A stretch of DNA of 46,121 nt from Comamonadaceae bacterium (GCA_947450675.1 CANFWI010000022.1:1-46121), one strand, 5' to 3'. Shown: positions 26,763-36,418, numbered from the stretch's first letter. The notes: a model not told the origin generated them from the letters alone. Numbers and translations: made by a program.

Positions 26763-27668
26763 TTAGAGGCCGGTCAGCATCGGCATCAAGGTGCGAACGA
26801 TCTGAATCACCGCCGGGCCCATGATGACCATGATGATCGACGGGAAGATAAAAAGCACCAGTGGTATCAGCATCAGGGTGGGCACTTTGGCGGCCCGCTC
26901 TTCGGCGCGTGTTTGCCGCTTATGGCGCAGGTCGTCTGAAAAAACCCGCAGTGAATCGCCCACGCTGACGCCAAATTTATCAGCCTGCGTCAGCATCACG
27001 GCAAAGGTGTCTAGCTCTTCAATACCGGTGCGCCGCGCCAGATTTTTCAGCGCCTTTTCGCGGGTTCCGCCGGCACGCACTTCCAAATTAGTCAGGTGCA
27101 ATTCCTCAGCCAAGGCCATGCTTTTCATCTTGATCTCGCCCGCCACACGGGACAGCCCGGCGTCGAGCCCAAGCCCAGCTTCAACACAGACCAGCATCAA
27201 GTCAACCGCGTCAGGGAAAGTCTCAAAGATCTCGCGCTGCCGCACCCGGACCAACCACCATAAAACGACATTGGGAACATAGCAACCGATCAAAGCGGCA
27301 GTTGCCACATAAAAAAGCAAGGTCAGACCCTCTGCCTGCAACCACACGCTGAAGAGGGAAAAAGCCGGCAGCGCCAAGGCCAGCGGCAGCAAGGTCTTGG
27401 CGGCGAAATAAACCAGTCGGGCGCGCTCGCTGCGGATACCGGCATGAAAGAAGCGCAGCCGCAACGGCGACGAGTCCCAGTCACCCACCGGCGACGACAG
27501 ATTGGCCAATGGCCCAGCCAGATTGACCACCGTTTGATGCCACTGCGACGTCGGGCGGTCACCATTCAACGCTTGCAAGCGTTGCGCGGTACGCGTTGGC
27601 AGCAGCCACATCAACAAACCCGCCAAAGCCAAGGTGACGGCCAAAAAAACAAGCATGGGGAGCAACAT
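26763..27668 (-). CDS. tadC: Tad pilus inner-membrane platform protein TadC
   Basis: A 301-residue GspF/T2SF-family membrane protein. It has an N-terminal membrane helix (MLVFLAVTLALAGLLMWLL), two central helices around residues 85-135, the T2SF core FPDAVDLMLVCVEAGLGLDAGLSRVA, TREKALKNLARRTGIEELDTFAVML, and C-terminal helices VPTLMLIPLVLFIFPSIIM. With TadB it forms the platform driven by TadA. It is the last gene of the run, 9 bases after tadB. Confidence 0.92.
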   Translation of the reverse strand: MLLPMLVFLAVTLALAGLLMWLLPTRTAQRLQALNGDRPTSQWHQTVVNLAGPLANLSSPVGDWDSSPLRLRFFHAGIRSERARLVYFAAKTLLPLALALPAFSLFSVWLQAEGLTLLFYVATAALIGCYVPNVVLWWLVRVRQREIFETFPDAVDLMLVCVEAGLGLDAGLSRVAGEIKMKSMALAEELHLTNLEVRAGGTREKALKNLARRTGIEELDTFAVMLTQADKFGVSVGDSLRVFSDDLRHKRQTRAEERAAKVPTLMLIPLVLFIFPSIIMVIMGPAVIQIVRTLMPMLTGL

Positions 27669-27677
27669 GACGGTCCT

Positions 27678-28670
27678 TTAAATTCGAATTCGAATAATTT
27701 TGAGCATCACCACAATGCCGATGAGCATCATCGTGAGCAGGTACTGAAGCATGGCCACGCCAATCGGGTCAGTCCACAACGGCGACATGAAACCCGGATT
27801 CGCCGCGTTCATGAGCGCCCCGAGTGCGAACGGCATGAGGGTCAGGATCCAGGCCGACAAGCGACCGTCGGAAGACATCACCTTGACCTTGCTGCGCAGC
27901 TTCAATCGCTCACGAATCAAGCGGCTCAAATTACCCAGAATTTCTGTCAAGTTGCCGCCCGAGTCGCGCTGTATCAGCACCGCCACCACAAAGTAGCGCA
28001 AGTCGGTCGACGGCATGCGTTGTGTCAAATTGCTCAGCGCCTGCTCTATCGCCACACCAAAGTTGACTTCGTCATGCACCGTGCTGAACTCAGCAGCCAT
28101 GGGTTGACTCATCTCTTGACCGACCATCTGTACGGCCGCTGCAAATGAATGCCCTGAGCGCAAGGCTCGAACCATCAGCTCCAGGGCTTCTGGCAATTGG
28201 GTTTCAAAACGTGCCAGACGCCGCCGACGGCGGTACGACACGTACAAACAAGGCAGCAGCCCGACACCCACACCGGCCGCCAAGGCCATCGAGGTGCTCA
28301 GCTCAAGCCAGCGCCCCAACACACTGATCGCGAGCAAGCCCAGGACAAGGCTGGACAGCACTAATTTTGAAACCGTCCAATTGAGACCCGACTGCAAGAT
28401 GAAGCCGTCCAGCCGATGCGCCCGCGGGATGCGTAGCAACAGCTGCTCAAGTTTGGGCACCTGGCTCAGCAAGCGCTCCCTCAACAACTGTGACTGGAGG
28501 CTGTCGTCGCTGGCGGCCGACAGCCCCTGCAAACGTTTTTCAATTTTTTGTGCCAGAGGGCCTTTGTAAGACTGCCAGATCTGATAACTGGCGACCAATA
28601 GCAACAGCAATGACAACAAGGCCAGCGCCAAAACGATCAGAAAAGAATAAGGGCTCAGCGAAGGGAACAT
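27678..28670 (-). CDS. tadB: Tad pilus inner-membrane platform protein TadB
   Basis: A 330-residue T2SF-family protein with an N-terminal helix (FLIVLALALLSLLLLLVAS), a helical pair at ~115-165, and the T2SF domain LPEALELMVRALRSGHSFAAAVQMVG followed by LRYFVVAVLIQRDSGGNLTEIL, then two C-terminal helices. The QRDSGGNLTEIL segment is typical of TadB. It works with TadC and the TadA ATPase. Confidence 0.93.
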   Translation of the reverse strand: MFPSLSPYSFLIVLALALLSLLLLLVASYQIWQSYKGPLAQKIEKRLQGLSAASDDSLQSQLLRERLLSQVPKLEQLLLRIPRAHRLDGFILQSGLNWTVSKLVLSSLVLGLLAISVLGRWLELSTSMALAAGVGVGLLPCLYVSYRRRRRLARFETQLPEALELMVRALRSGHSFAAAVQMVGQEMSQPMAAEFSTVHDEVNFGVAIEQALSNLTQRMPSTDLRYFVVAVLIQRDSGGNLTEILGNLSRLIRERLKLRSKVKVMSSDGRLSAWILTLMPFALGALMNAANPGFMSPLWTDPIGVAMLQYLLTMMLIGIVVMLKIIRIRI

Positions 28671-28694
28671 GGTGCTGCCTTTATGGTGTGATGG

Positions 28695-30092
28695 TTACTG
28701 GTACTGGCGAGTCGGGTCGAACATGTCGTCAGACAGTTGCACACCAAAAGCGTGCAAGCGGTCCATGAACTTGGGGCGCACGCCGGTGGATTGAAAGTAA
28801 CCCTCAACCTCCCCCGACGCGCCCACCCCGGTTTGCTTGAAGGCAAAAATCTCCTGCATGGTGATGACCTCACCTTCCATGCCTGTGATCTCTTGGATGC
28901 TGGTGACCTTGCGCTTGCCGTCAATCAAGCGCAGGCTTTGCACCACCACCGTGATGGCCGAGGCGATCTGCTGACGCGCCGCCCGGTTGGGTAAATTCAG
29001 GTTCGCCATGCCGATCATGTTTTCAAGACGTGCCAGAGCATCGCGCGGCGTGTTGGCGTGGATGGTGGTGAGCGAACCTTCATGCCCGGTGTTCATTGCT
29101 TGCAACATGTCAACCGCCTCGGCACCGCGCACCTCGCCAATCACAATCCTGTCCGGCCGCATGCGCAGCGCATTGCGCACCAGCGCGCGCTGCGTCACTT
29201 CGCCCGAACCTTCGGTGTTGGGTGGACGGGTTTCCATGCGCACCACATGCGGCTGCTGCAATTGCAACTCGGCCGCGTCTTCAATGGTGACGACCCGCTC
29301 CGTGACCGGGATGTAGCCCGAGAGAATGTTCAGCAAGGTGGTTTTGCCGGAGCCAGTGCCGCCTGAGATGATCATGTTCACCTTGGCTTTGGCCAAGCCT
29401 TCAAGCATCAACGCCATGTCAGGCGTCAGGCTTTTGAACTCACCGTCGATCAGGTTGTGCATCTTCAGCGGAATGTGCGCGAAGCGCCGGATCGACATCA
29501 TCGGTCCGTCCAGTGCCACCGGCGGAATCACCGCGTTGACGCGAGAACCATCGGGCAGCCGCGCATCGACCATCGGGCTCGACTCGTCGATGCGCCTACC
29601 GACCAAAGAGACAATTTTGTCGATGATCCGAAGCAAGTGTTTTTCGTCGGTGAAGGTGACGTTGGTCAGCTCCAACCGGCCCTTGCGCTCAACATAAATT
29701 TGCTGGTACGAGTTGACCAAAATGTCAGACACCGTCGGGTCGGCCATCAACAACTCCAGCGGACCAAAGCCGAGCATTTCGTGCTGAATGTCGCGTATCA
29801 ACGAACGCCGCTCAAGATCATTGATGGGGCTCTGGTCTTCACTCAACAAACGCTCGACCATGCTGCGGATTTCTTGCCGCAAAACATCGGGCGGCAAAGT
29901 CTCCAACACACTCAGGTCAAACTTGTCCAGCAGCTTCAGGTGCATGCGCTCTTTGAGCGTTTTGTACGCATCCGTGGCCACCGGGTTCGGCTGCGGCTGC
30001 ACCGATGTCACGACCGACATCAATGGCATGGCCAGCAAGTCCGGTATCTGTGGGGCTGATTCGACCGCCCGGAGTGTTTCGCGCAGCGACAT
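28695..30092 (-). CDS. tadA: Tad pilus assembly ATPase TadA (CpaF)
   Basis: A 465-residue secretion ATPase that powers pilus assembly. Walker [19 protein letters not shown] is at about 242-259, the Asp box [10 protein letters not shown], Walker [13 protein letters not shown], and the His box [12 protein letters not shown]. The N-terminal domain shows [20 protein letters not shown] and [20 protein letters not shown], typical of CpaF/TadA. It is adjacent to tadZ (two bases), in the usual Z-A-B-C order. Confidence 0.96.
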   Translation of the reverse strand: MSLRETLRAVESAPQIPDLLAMPLMSVVTSVQPQPNPVATDAYKTLKERMHLKLLDKFDLSVLETLPPDVLRQEIRSMVERLLSEDQSPINDLERRSLIRDIQHEMLGFGPLELLMADPTVSDILVNSYQQIYVERKGRLELTNVTFTDEKHLLRIIDKIVSLVGRRIDESSPMVDARLPDGSRVNAVIPPVALDGPMMSIRRFAHIPLKMHNLIDGEFKSLTPDMALMLEGLAKAKVNMIISGGTGSGKTTLLNILSGYIPVTERVVTIEDAAELQLQQPHVVRMETRPPNTEGSGEVTQRALVRNALRMRPDRIVIGEVRGAEAVDMLQAMNTGHEGSLTTIHANTPRDALARLENMIGMANLNLPNRAARQQIASAITVVVQSLRLIDGKRKVTSIQEITGMEGEVITMQEIFAFKQTGVGASGEVEGYFQSTGVRPKFMDRLHAFGVQLSDDMFDPTRQYQ

Positions 30093-30094
30093 GC

Positions 30095-31249
30095 TTAAGC
30101 TCTCGTGTTGAAAATGCGCCCTAGAAATCCGCGCGCATCTTCGGTTGGTGGAATCAAGGTGGCGGCCAACTCCGCCAGACTTTTAGACACGGCGTTGGAG
30201 CGTGAAGATTCCAACAACGCGCGACCTTGGTTGATGGACGCATTCACCTCTTTGTAGGAGTTCGGTACGGTGCGCAAGATGGCCCCCGTCAAGGACTGCT
30301 CAATCTCACTGAAGCCGATATCACCGCCCTTTTCAAAGCGGTTGATGATCATCTCGGTCTTGGTGTCCGTGTAACCCAGTGAGCGAAATACGGTGAGCAG
30401 TTTTTTGGCGTTTTGGATGCTTGGCACACCGGCCTGCAACACCGGGTAAATTTTGTCAGCACGGTCCAAGGCCTTGAGCGCCAGGGTGTCCAAGATTCGC
30501 GGCAGGTCGAGCAACACAAAGTCGTAATGCAGCAGCGCCAGCTTGATGATGGCGTCAACGTGTTCCGGCTTGATGGCCATCGCCTGCGTCAGCGCTTCGG
30601 GTGCCGCCAGAACGCTGTAGTTGGGCGCAACTTTGACGGCCGTTGCGGCTAAAAATGAAGCGTCTAGACGGTTGATGTCACGCGCCACATCGGCGATGGT
30701 CAAGGCTGGCGGAGCCTCGTAGACAAACGACAGCGCATCGCCAAATTGCAGGTTCAGGTCAATCAACAACACCGACCGGGACTCCGCCAAATGGAAACCC
30801 AAATTGGTGGCAATGAAGGTGGTTCCACTGCCGCCCTTGCAGGCCAAAAAAGCCAGCAACTTGCCGGTCTGGCGCTGGCTGCTGCCTTGCAGCTTGGCTG
30901 CCACCCGGTTCACCGCCGCCTCGATGGCCTCCGGCGTGGCGGGCGACGGCAGAACCTCACGCACACCGACGCGCATGGCATGAATCAAAAATTCAGGCGT
31001 TTGCTGAGGGCACAGCAACACCACCGCCATGGCCGGGTGATGGGTGGTGACGTACTCCACAAGCGCTAGGTCAGCCAGCTCACAACACATGCGGTCGACC
31101 AGCATCAGGTCGGGGCTTTCTTGTTCAGCCAGGCTGCGAATTTTGCTGTTTTCGCCGCTGGCGAGCACCACGTTGTGGCGATTCAACTCGAGCAATCGAC
31201 CCATTTCTTGCAGGTGGCTTTCGTTGTTGGAAATGACAGCGATCTTCAT
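30095..31249 (-). CDS. tadZ: Tad pilus localisation protein TadZ (CpaE), MinD/ParA-like
   Basis: A 384-residue protein with an N-terminal receiver-like domain (MKIAVISNNESHLQEMGRLL, DLMLVDR) and a C-terminal ParA/MinD ATPase. The deviant Walker A is LACKGGSGTTFIATNLGFHL around residues 133-152, followed by VLLIDLNLQFGDALSF and DFVLLDLPR. TadZ proteins place the pilus machine at the pole. The signature lysine of active MinD proteins is present (KGG), although GTT replaces GKT, so ATPase activity may be weak, as in several TadZ proteins. Confidence 0.92.
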   Translation of the reverse strand: MKIAVISNNESHLQEMGRLLELNRHNVVLASGENSKIRSLAEQESPDLMLVDRMCCELADLALVEYVTTHHPAMAVVLLCPQQTPEFLIHAMRVGVREVLPSPATPEAIEAAVNRVAAKLQGSSQRQTGKLLAFLACKGGSGTTFIATNLGFHLAESRSVLLIDLNLQFGDALSFVYEAPPALTIADVARDINRLDASFLAATAVKVAPNYSVLAAPEALTQAMAIKPEHVDAIIKLALLHYDFVLLDLPRILDTLALKALDRADKIYPVLQAGVPSIQNAKKLLTVFRSLGYTDTKTEMIINRFEKGGDIGFSEIEQSLTGAILRTVPNSYKEVNASINQGRALLESSRSNAVSKSLAELAATLIPPTEDARGFLGRIFNTRA

Positions 31250-31273
31250 GGCGTTCCTTGTGGATTTTTCAGC

Positions 31274-32425
31274 TCAATAAGCCAGCCGAGGGGGCGTGTA
31301 GATGCCGTAGCTCGGACCGATGCCACTGGCGCCACTGACCGATTGACCGCCCGTGAAATAGCCCTCGATGTATTTGCCACTGCCCCCTTGGACATCGGTG
31401 ATGTGAAACATGGCAAAAGCGACGATGGGGATCGAACTCTGCACACCGTCCAGTCCGGTCGGGTAGTTCACAACCGGCACGAGCATGTCTGTGCCAGTCT
31501 GCGTGGCTAACTGGCTGCGCAAATCGTTGTAGCCGCTCGTTTTTGTGCCTGACTGAATGTAGGTGGCGTCGCCGATGCTCAAGGCGGTGGGGTTGCCATT
31601 GTTGATGAGCCCTTTGATGTAACTGGCAGAGTTAGTGTTCACGTCAAACGACGTCCATTGACCCGAGTCACAACTGCCGTAGTGGTAAGCAGAGCCAATA
31701 CGAAAAACCCAAGGTTGGCCGACGACCTGGGAGACACCGTTGAGGATCGTGGCGGTGGCTGTTTGGGGCGAATTGGTGGCGCTGTTCCAATAGGTGTCGT
31801 ACAGACACTTGTTGATCGCCATGGGAATGAGGCTGCCGGCGAGGACGGCAGCCGGGGACGAAACGACGGCGACCGACGTCGCCGACATGGGGACATCACT
31901 GCCACCGTAAATGAGCCGCGTCAGCATCAAAATAGGCCCGCCGTTTTGGCCCACCGCCTTGCTCACTTTGACGCGAATGGCCGGCTTGTCATACGCTCCG
32001 ATGGGACTGAAGGTGGTCGACAGCGGACTTGTCAGCGAGCTGCCGCCAGACGGCCGACTGTTGACGAGATCCCAGTAACCGACATCGATGACCTGGCCGG
32101 CCCCCGTGGACGCTATCGACCGGTTATCAGCCTGATTTTGGCTCAGCTGCGCTTGCGACTTGGCGCTGGCACGGGTCCAGTTCAAAGCGGGGGCCATCGT
32201 ACTCAAGCAATTGGTCGCGTCTGCTGCGGATTGCCGCGTCAAGCAGTTGGCGCCGGCCAGGGCTGCCGCGTCCGCCGCATTTTGCATTTCACCGCGGACG
32301 ATGAACACGCGGCCTACGTCAATCGCCAACACGGCGAAGCCGGTCAGTACCAGCAGCAAGCCGGCAAACAAGACCGCGATCGAACCCTGCTGGCTCGGCC
32401 AAGTGAGAGGGGTGAACTTATTCAT
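31274..32425 (-). CDS. TadG-like Flp pilus assembly protein
   Basis: A 383-residue protein with an N-terminal TadE/TadG-type membrane helix (GSIAVLFAGLLLVLTGFAVLAIDVG) and the TadG signature RGEMQNAADAAALAGANCL. The rest (~340 residues) is predicted periplasmic, rich in Ser/Thr/Gly, with no von Willebrand A domain seen. Such proteins are minor or structural pilus components. Its ATG lies inside the end of tadE (8-base overlap), implying coupling. Confidence 0.82.
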   Translation of the reverse strand: MNKFTPLTWPSQQGSIAVLFAGLLLVLTGFAVLAIDVGRVFIVRGEMQNAADAAALAGANCLTRQSAADATNCLSTMAPALNWTRASAKSQAQLSQNQADNRSIASTGAGQVIDVGYWDLVNSRPSGGSSLTSPLSTTFSPIGAYDKPAIRVKVSKAVGQNGGPILMLTRLIYGGSDVPMSATSVAVVSSPAAVLAGSLIPMAINKCLYDTYWNSATNSPQTATATILNGVSQVVGQPWVFRIGSAYHYGSCDSGQWTSFDVNTNSASYIKGLINNGNPTALSIGDATYIQSGTKTSGYNDLRSQLATQTGTDMLVPVVNYPTGLDGVQSSIPIVAFAMFHITDVQGGSGKYIEGYFTGGQSVSGASGIGPSYGIYTPPRLAY

Positions 32426-32897
32426 GAACCATCTGCGTGCAGGCGGTCAGCGTGATCGGACTGCCGACGGAGGTGCCCGTTCCGAGCGACCACCAGCTGC
32501 CCAACGTGAAGCCACTGACCGGATAAGAAATAGTCAACGCGACCGGCACACCAAAGTCCGGTGCCGTGTTGCCGGAAGGGGATGGACAGGTCGCACTGGC
32601 GCCTGAGTAAACATTGACCACCGGGTCGTTGGTGCCCGTGCAGGTCGTGGTGGTGGTGCCGCTTTTGACGGTGATGAGCGTGGTTCGCGCGTAGCTGCAC
32701 GCAATTTGTTTAACCGCTGCAGCACTCCAGGTAGCGGCGCTGAGCACCACGCCGCTGCGCGCACCTTCGCGGCTGGCATTGGTGATGATGGCTTTGTTGT
32801 AAACCAGAATGCCGAAGTCCAGCACCGCAAAAAGAATGAGGATGAAAAACGGCAAGACCAGCGCGAACTCAACGGCCTGCGCACCTTTTTGCTTCAT
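32418..32897 (-). CDS. tadE: TadE-like pseudopilin
   Basis: A 159-residue protein starting KQKGAQAVEFALVLPFFILILFAVLDFG. This is the TadE prepilin signature: a Gly before the cleavage site, then AQAVEF with Glu at +5, and a hydrophobic helix ending in DFG. The leader would be cut by TadV. ATG at 32897 has AGGAA 9 bases upstream; an in-frame ATG at 32915 is possible. The C-terminal part is Thr/Ser-rich with four cysteines that may form disulfides. Confidence 0.9.
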   Translation of the reverse strand: MKQKGAQAVEFALVLPFFILILFAVLDFGILVYNKAIITNASREGARSGVVLSAATWSAAAVKQIACSYARTTLITVKSGTTTTTCTGTNDPVVNVYSGASATCPSPSGNTAPDFGVPVALTISYPVSGFTLGSWWSLGTGTSVGSPITLTACTQMVHE

Positions 32898-32986
32898 GGC
32901 GTTTGCTTCCTGCATGTTGTTGAATCGGGGCCTGTACGCAGCGCCCATCAAAGGCACACGGCCTTTGATGGGGCTCACCGCGTGGT

Positions 32987-33196
32987 TTAAACGCAAGTAG
33001 CGGTCAGGCAGGTCGAAACGCGTGTCACCAGCGCGGTGAAAGCCGTCTTCAGATTGGTCGTGCCGGTTGACAAGGCCAGGACCAATCCGATCGACACAAC
33101 GCCAATGATCAGCGCGTATTCGACGACTTGAGCGCCCTCTTCGTCTGTGATGAACGTGCTGACCGAACTGTTGATGGCATGGATCAATGATTTCAT
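32987..33196 (-). CDS. flp: Flp-type pilin, copy 2
   Basis: A 69-residue Flp prepilin, a candidate major pilus subunit. The leader ends in TDEEG, followed by AQVVEYALIIGVVSIGLVLA, the Flp signature with Glu +5 and Tyr +6. The C-terminus is short and ends with two cysteines (STCLTATCV). AAAGAGGT lies just upstream of the ATG. The first 40 mature residues are nearly identical in style to the neighbouring pilin, but the tails differ, so this is an older duplication. Confidence 0.95.
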   Translation of the reverse strand: MKSLIHAINSSVSTFITDEEGAQVVEYALIIGVVSIGLVLALSTGTTNLKTAFTALVTRVSTCLTATCV

Positions 33197-33272
33197 TTGA
33201 ATACCTCTTTAAAGTTAATAAAAAAACATCTGACTGAAAGGGCAAAAACTGCCTTTTTTCTATTGCCCGCAT

Positions 33273-33326
33273 GGCTTGGCATGTCTCAGTGCCTTGCCAT
33301 GTCGATGCATGGCAAGGCCCCAAGCC
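33273..33326. other. Nested hairpin between the two Flp pilin genes
   Basis: GCCTTGCCATG (33291-33301) and CATGGCAAGGC (33308-33318) form a perfect 11-bp stem with a 6-base loop. GGCTTGG (33273-33279) and CCAAGCC (33320-33326) can add an outer stem. On the minus strand it lies 36 bases after the stop of pilin copy 1 and ~77 bases before pilin copy 2. No T-run follows, so message stabilisation or attenuation between the pilin genes is more likely than full termination. Confidence 0.7.
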
Positions 33327-33361
33327 TGCGATGTCTGCTTATTTATTCCAGCATCTGAACG

Positions 33362-33586
33362 TCAGGCACAGGTCGTTCCAGCGGTTAAACAGTCCTTGAC
33401 ACGCGACACCCATTGGGCGACTGCGGATGGCAGTCCCGCGGTTGCATCGCTCAGGAGCACGATCAGGCCAATCGAAACGACGCCAATGATCAAGGCGTAC
33501 TCGACGACTTGTGCGCCGGCTTCGTCAAGCATGAAGGTGCTCACCGAGCCGAGAAAAATGGACCTTGAAGGGATGCGATTTTTCAT
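33362..33586 (-). CDS. flp: Flp-type pilin, copy 1
   Basis: A 74-residue Flp prepilin: leader KNRIPSRSIFLGSVSTFMLDEAG, then mature AQVVEYALIIGVVSIGLIVL with Glu +5/Tyr +6, and a C-terminus with two cysteines (KDCLTAGTTCA). The longer open frame upstream belongs to other sequence; the ATG at 33586 is set by the leader. It lies between the lipoprotein gene and pilin copy 2. Which of the two is the main subunit cannot be told from sequence. Confidence 0.95.
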   Translation of the reverse strand: MKNRIPSRSIFLGSVSTFMLDEAGAQVVEYALIIGVVSIGLIVLLSDATAGLPSAVAQWVSRVKDCLTAGTTCA

Positions 33587-33630
33587 TTGAAAATATCTTT
33601 CTAAAAGTAAATGCACGGTTCGGTTGCGGC

Positions 33631-33927
33631 TTATCTGCTGCCACCAATGCTGATGACATTGGTGACCGGCGGCGGGGTTTTGAACGTGCTCTGGTAGTGC
33701 CCCAGCGCTTCGCGGGCGGCGGTGCCGTCCATGCCGAGCGCGTCGCCGGCTGTACTGCCCGCGTCGGGGTCGATCGTCATCTCTGAGCGCGACTGGCGAA
33801 CTGCGTCGCCAAAGTACTGGTCGTAGTGCGGCGTGCTTGACGCGCAACCAGCCAACAGAGCCAGCAAAGCCAAGCCCGTCGATACACAGCAGACCGCTGA
33901 GCGCGCTGACAAGGTGTTTTTTTTCAT
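33631..33927 (-). CDS. Small Tad-locus lipoprotein
   Basis: A 98-residue protein with a lipoprotein signal peptide: VSTGLALLALLAGC, lipobox LLAGC, cysteine ~28. The mature part is short and polar (SSTPHYDQYFGDAVRQSRSEM...), ending PPPVTNVISIGGSR. Similar small lipoproteins follow the secretin gene in other tad loci and may help secretin assembly in the outer membrane, the place RcpB or TadD would fill elsewhere. The function is inferred from position only. Confidence 0.78.
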   Translation of the reverse strand: MKKNTLSARSAVCCVSTGLALLALLAGCASSTPHYDQYFGDAVRQSRSEMTIDPDAGSTAGDALGMDGTAAREALGHYQSTFKTPPPVTNVISIGGSR

Positions 33928-33939
33928 GACGATATTTCC

Positions 33940-35538
33940 TTATTTCGGTTCAGTCGGCTGGCCTTCGGCTGCGCCCATGAAGATCATGTCGGCGCGGTTC
34001 GGCTCGACCAAGTTGTCGGTCGGCAAGGCGATGGCGGTGACCATCGGTTTGACCAATCGCGGGGTCACCACAAAGATCAACTCGGTCTGGTCTTTCTGAA
34101 ATTCGGTTGACCGAAACAGCGCACCCAGCACCGGGATCTCGCCCAAGCCCGGAAAGCGCGTGATGGTTTCGGTGATGTTGTTTTTGATCAATCCGGCAAC
34201 CGCAAAGCTCTGGCCGTCGTTCAGCTGCACCGTGGTTTCGACCGTGCGGGCTGAAATGGTCGGCAGCACGGCGGTCGCGCCGCCCGAGGTGGTGAATGAC
34301 GTACCGGTCTGCGACAACTCCGACACCTCTGACAACAGCTTGAGGTTGACGCGGGTGCCGTCAAGTACGGTGGGGGTGAACTTGAGGATCACACCGAATT
34401 GCTTTTCTTCGAGTGTCGTGACGCCCGCCAAGCCGCCTTGCGGGACGGGTATGTAGATTCGTCCGCCCGAATTGAAACCGGCCTGTTGACCACTGATGGC
34501 CATGATGTTGGGTTCAGCCAGCAAGCGAATCACGCCGTCTTGTTTCTGTGCGTTGATGCCTAAAAAAGTACCGCTGCCAGCCCGCGCTGCAGCACCCGCC
34601 ACCAGCGCCGGCGTGCTGATGACACTGCCAGCCCCTCCCAGCTTGCTGCTGATGGCGCCGGACGCATTGCCCGCGAAGTCAAGCTGGCCCTTGAGGCTGC
34701 CGAGCACGGCGGGAGCACCGCCCAACACCCCAGAGAAAACACCGGCAGCGCCGTTGGAAGAGAACATTCGCGAGTAGTCGATGCCAAAGCGGTCGAGCAA
34801 AGATTTGCTGACTTCGGCAATCTTGACCTCCAGCATGACCTGCTGCGGCGTCATGACCCGCAGCAGGTTGACGACTTTTTTGCCGTCTCCGTAAGACGTT
34901 GCCAGACTCATCATTTGGTCTAGCTTGATAGCGTCGCTGACCTGACCGCTGAGCACCAGCGCGTTCTCCGCGCCACGCACTTTGACGCCCTTTTCCTCGG
35001 GCATCAATTCAGTGAGCTTGGCCTGCAAGGTGCCGGGATCAATGGCAATGATGATGTCGCGAATAAAGCAGCGGCCATCGGCACTTTGCAAAATCACGTT
35101 CATTGAGCCGGCTTTTTTGCCGAGGAAAAACAACTCGTTCGGGCTCAGCAGTGTGATGTCGACACTACCGACGCCTTCTAGGTCCGGGTTTCGCACAGGA
35201 ACAGGCGGCACCGGCGGCTGGCCCGCTGCGGCAAGCTGGCTCACGGGCGCAGCCGCACGGCCGGACGGCTGGCCACCGACCAACATGCGGACGATCGGCG
35301 TCGACAAGCGGATGATGCTGGACTTGCCCAAAGTGACGTAGCTGGGCGGGTCCATCACCGCTGAGGCGCAAGGCTGCAATGCCTGCGCAGCCGCTGCCGC
35401 TGAGGCGCCTGGGCGCGCCACAGATTTGGCCGCCGCCGCTGGGGCTGGAGGCGCCTGAACTTGGGCCAGCGATGAGCCGACAGTGACGCATGTCGCAACC
35501 CACAGGAGGTGCTTGAAAGACTTAGAGTGCTTGTTCAA
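33940..35538 (-). CDS. rcpA: Tad pilus outer-membrane secretin (CpaC/RcpA)
   Basis: A 532-residue secretin that forms the outer-membrane channel. A signal peptide (LLWVATCVTVGSSLAQVQ) is followed by an Ala/Pro-rich linker, the N-terminal pilus-formation domain (KSSIIRLSTPIVRMLVGG, SPNELFFLGKKAGSMNVIL), a BON-like part and the secretin core: VMLEVKIAEVSKSLLDRFGI, LAEPNIMAISGQQAGFNSGG, VPQGGLAGVTTLEEKQFGVI, and ETTVQLNDGQSFAVAGLI. The C-terminal FQKDQTELIFVVTPRLVKP is diagnostic. It is 13 bases downstream of cpaB. Confidence 0.95.
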   Translation of the reverse strand: MNKHSKSFKHLLWVATCVTVGSSLAQVQAPPAPAAAAKSVARPGASAAAAAQALQPCASAVMDPPSYVTLGKSSIIRLSTPIVRMLVGGQPSGRAAAPVSQLAAAGQPPVPPVPVRNPDLEGVGSVDITLLSPNELFFLGKKAGSMNVILQSADGRCFIRDIIIAIDPGTLQAKLTELMPEEKGVKVRGAENALVLSGQVSDAIKLDQMMSLATSYGDGKKVVNLLRVMTPQQVMLEVKIAEVSKSLLDRFGIDYSRMFSSNGAAGVFSGVLGGAPAVLGSLKGQLDFAGNASGAISSKLGGAGSVISTPALVAGAAARAGSGTFLGINAQKQDGVIRLLAEPNIMAISGQQAGFNSGGRIYIPVPQGGLAGVTTLEEKQFGVILKFTPTVLDGTRVNLKLLSEVSELSQTGTSFTTSGGATAVLPTISARTVETTVQLNDGQSFAVAGLIKNNITETITRFPGLGEIPVLGALFRSTEFQKDQTELIFVVTPRLVKPMVTAIALPTDNLVEPNRADMIFMGAAEGQPTEPK

Positions 35539-35551
35539 TTGAGATTCCCCG

Positions 35552-36373
35552 TTAAAAACAGCTCAACACCGTGAAACCGTTTTGAAAGACTTCGACACAG
35601 TTCGTTGATTTCGCAGGGACGGCGGCCACGCTGCGCGGCTTGTCGACAGGCACTGGCTTCACCGCCGCACTGCGCTCACCCAAGAGCTGGTTTTTGGTGA
35701 TGCCGTGGGTCACCACGGTCTGCTTATCGACCTGATTCCGCAGCACCAGTGACAAGGTGCCAACACTGCGAGCGAGGTCGAGTTTTTCGGAATCCTCCAG
35801 ACTCAACTCCAGCGTGACGGCGCTGACCACGCGCGGCTTGGTGTCATCGCGTCCTGCCTCTTGCGCAACAGCCAGCACCAGCACATGCGACAGCACGGTT
35901 TTACTGATCTGCAAGTTGTCTTCGCCTTTGGATTTATCTTGTTGTGCATTGACCATCACATCGACGTAATTGCCCGGCAGCGCAAATCCGGCCACCCCCA
36001 CCACGTCGTTGACGCGCACCGTCATCGCCCGCTTGCCTTGGGCAATGACAGCCGACAAGCCACCTTGTGAACCGGGCGGTGCCAACTTGCGCTCCAAAAT
36101 AGCTTCGCCGCGCATCACCCCCGTCATGACCACGCGGTCTTGCACCTCCTTGATGTCCTTGAAAGCGCCCGTCGGTACCGACGCGCTGGGCCAGTCCACG
36201 CTGGTGAGCATTTGCGGATTGATCTTGCCGCCGAGTTCAATGTCGACCGCCGCGACGATGATCTTGGTGGACGCGACGGTCTGCGACGTCGCCATGTTGG
36301 CGGCATAGACGGCGGCTGTCAGCCCGATCAGCACCGCCACAAATAACAAGCCAAAAGCCTTCAGGTTTTTCAT
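35552..36373 (-). CDS. rcpC: Flp pilus assembly protein CpaB/RcpC
   Basis: A 273-residue periplasmic protein with one N-terminal membrane helix (AFGLLFVAVLIGLTAAVYAA), then a SAF domain (KIIVAAVDIELGGKINPQML) and the RcpC-type domain GKRAMTVRVNDVVGVAGFAL, GNYVDVMVNAQ. The family links the secretin to the inner-membrane machine. It ends with two cysteines (NCVEVFQNGFTVLSCF), possibly a disulfide. It precedes the secretin gene, as usual. Confidence 0.93.
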   Translation of the reverse strand: MKNLKAFGLLFVAVLIGLTAAVYAANMATSQTVASTKIIVAAVDIELGGKINPQMLTSVDWPSASVPTGAFKDIKEVQDRVVMTGVMRGEAILERKLAPPGSQGGLSAVIAQGKRAMTVRVNDVVGVAGFALPGNYVDVMVNAQQDKSKGEDNLQISKTVLSHVLVLAVAQEAGRDDTKPRVVSAVTLELSLEDSEKLDLARSVGTLSLVLRNQVDKQTVVTHGITKNQLLGERSAAVKPVPVDKPRSVAAVPAKSTNCVEVFQNGFTVLSCF

Positions 36374-36418
36374 GGGGTTTTCCGATCAGTCGTCAATGGA
36401 TAGGCTGTCAACATCGGC

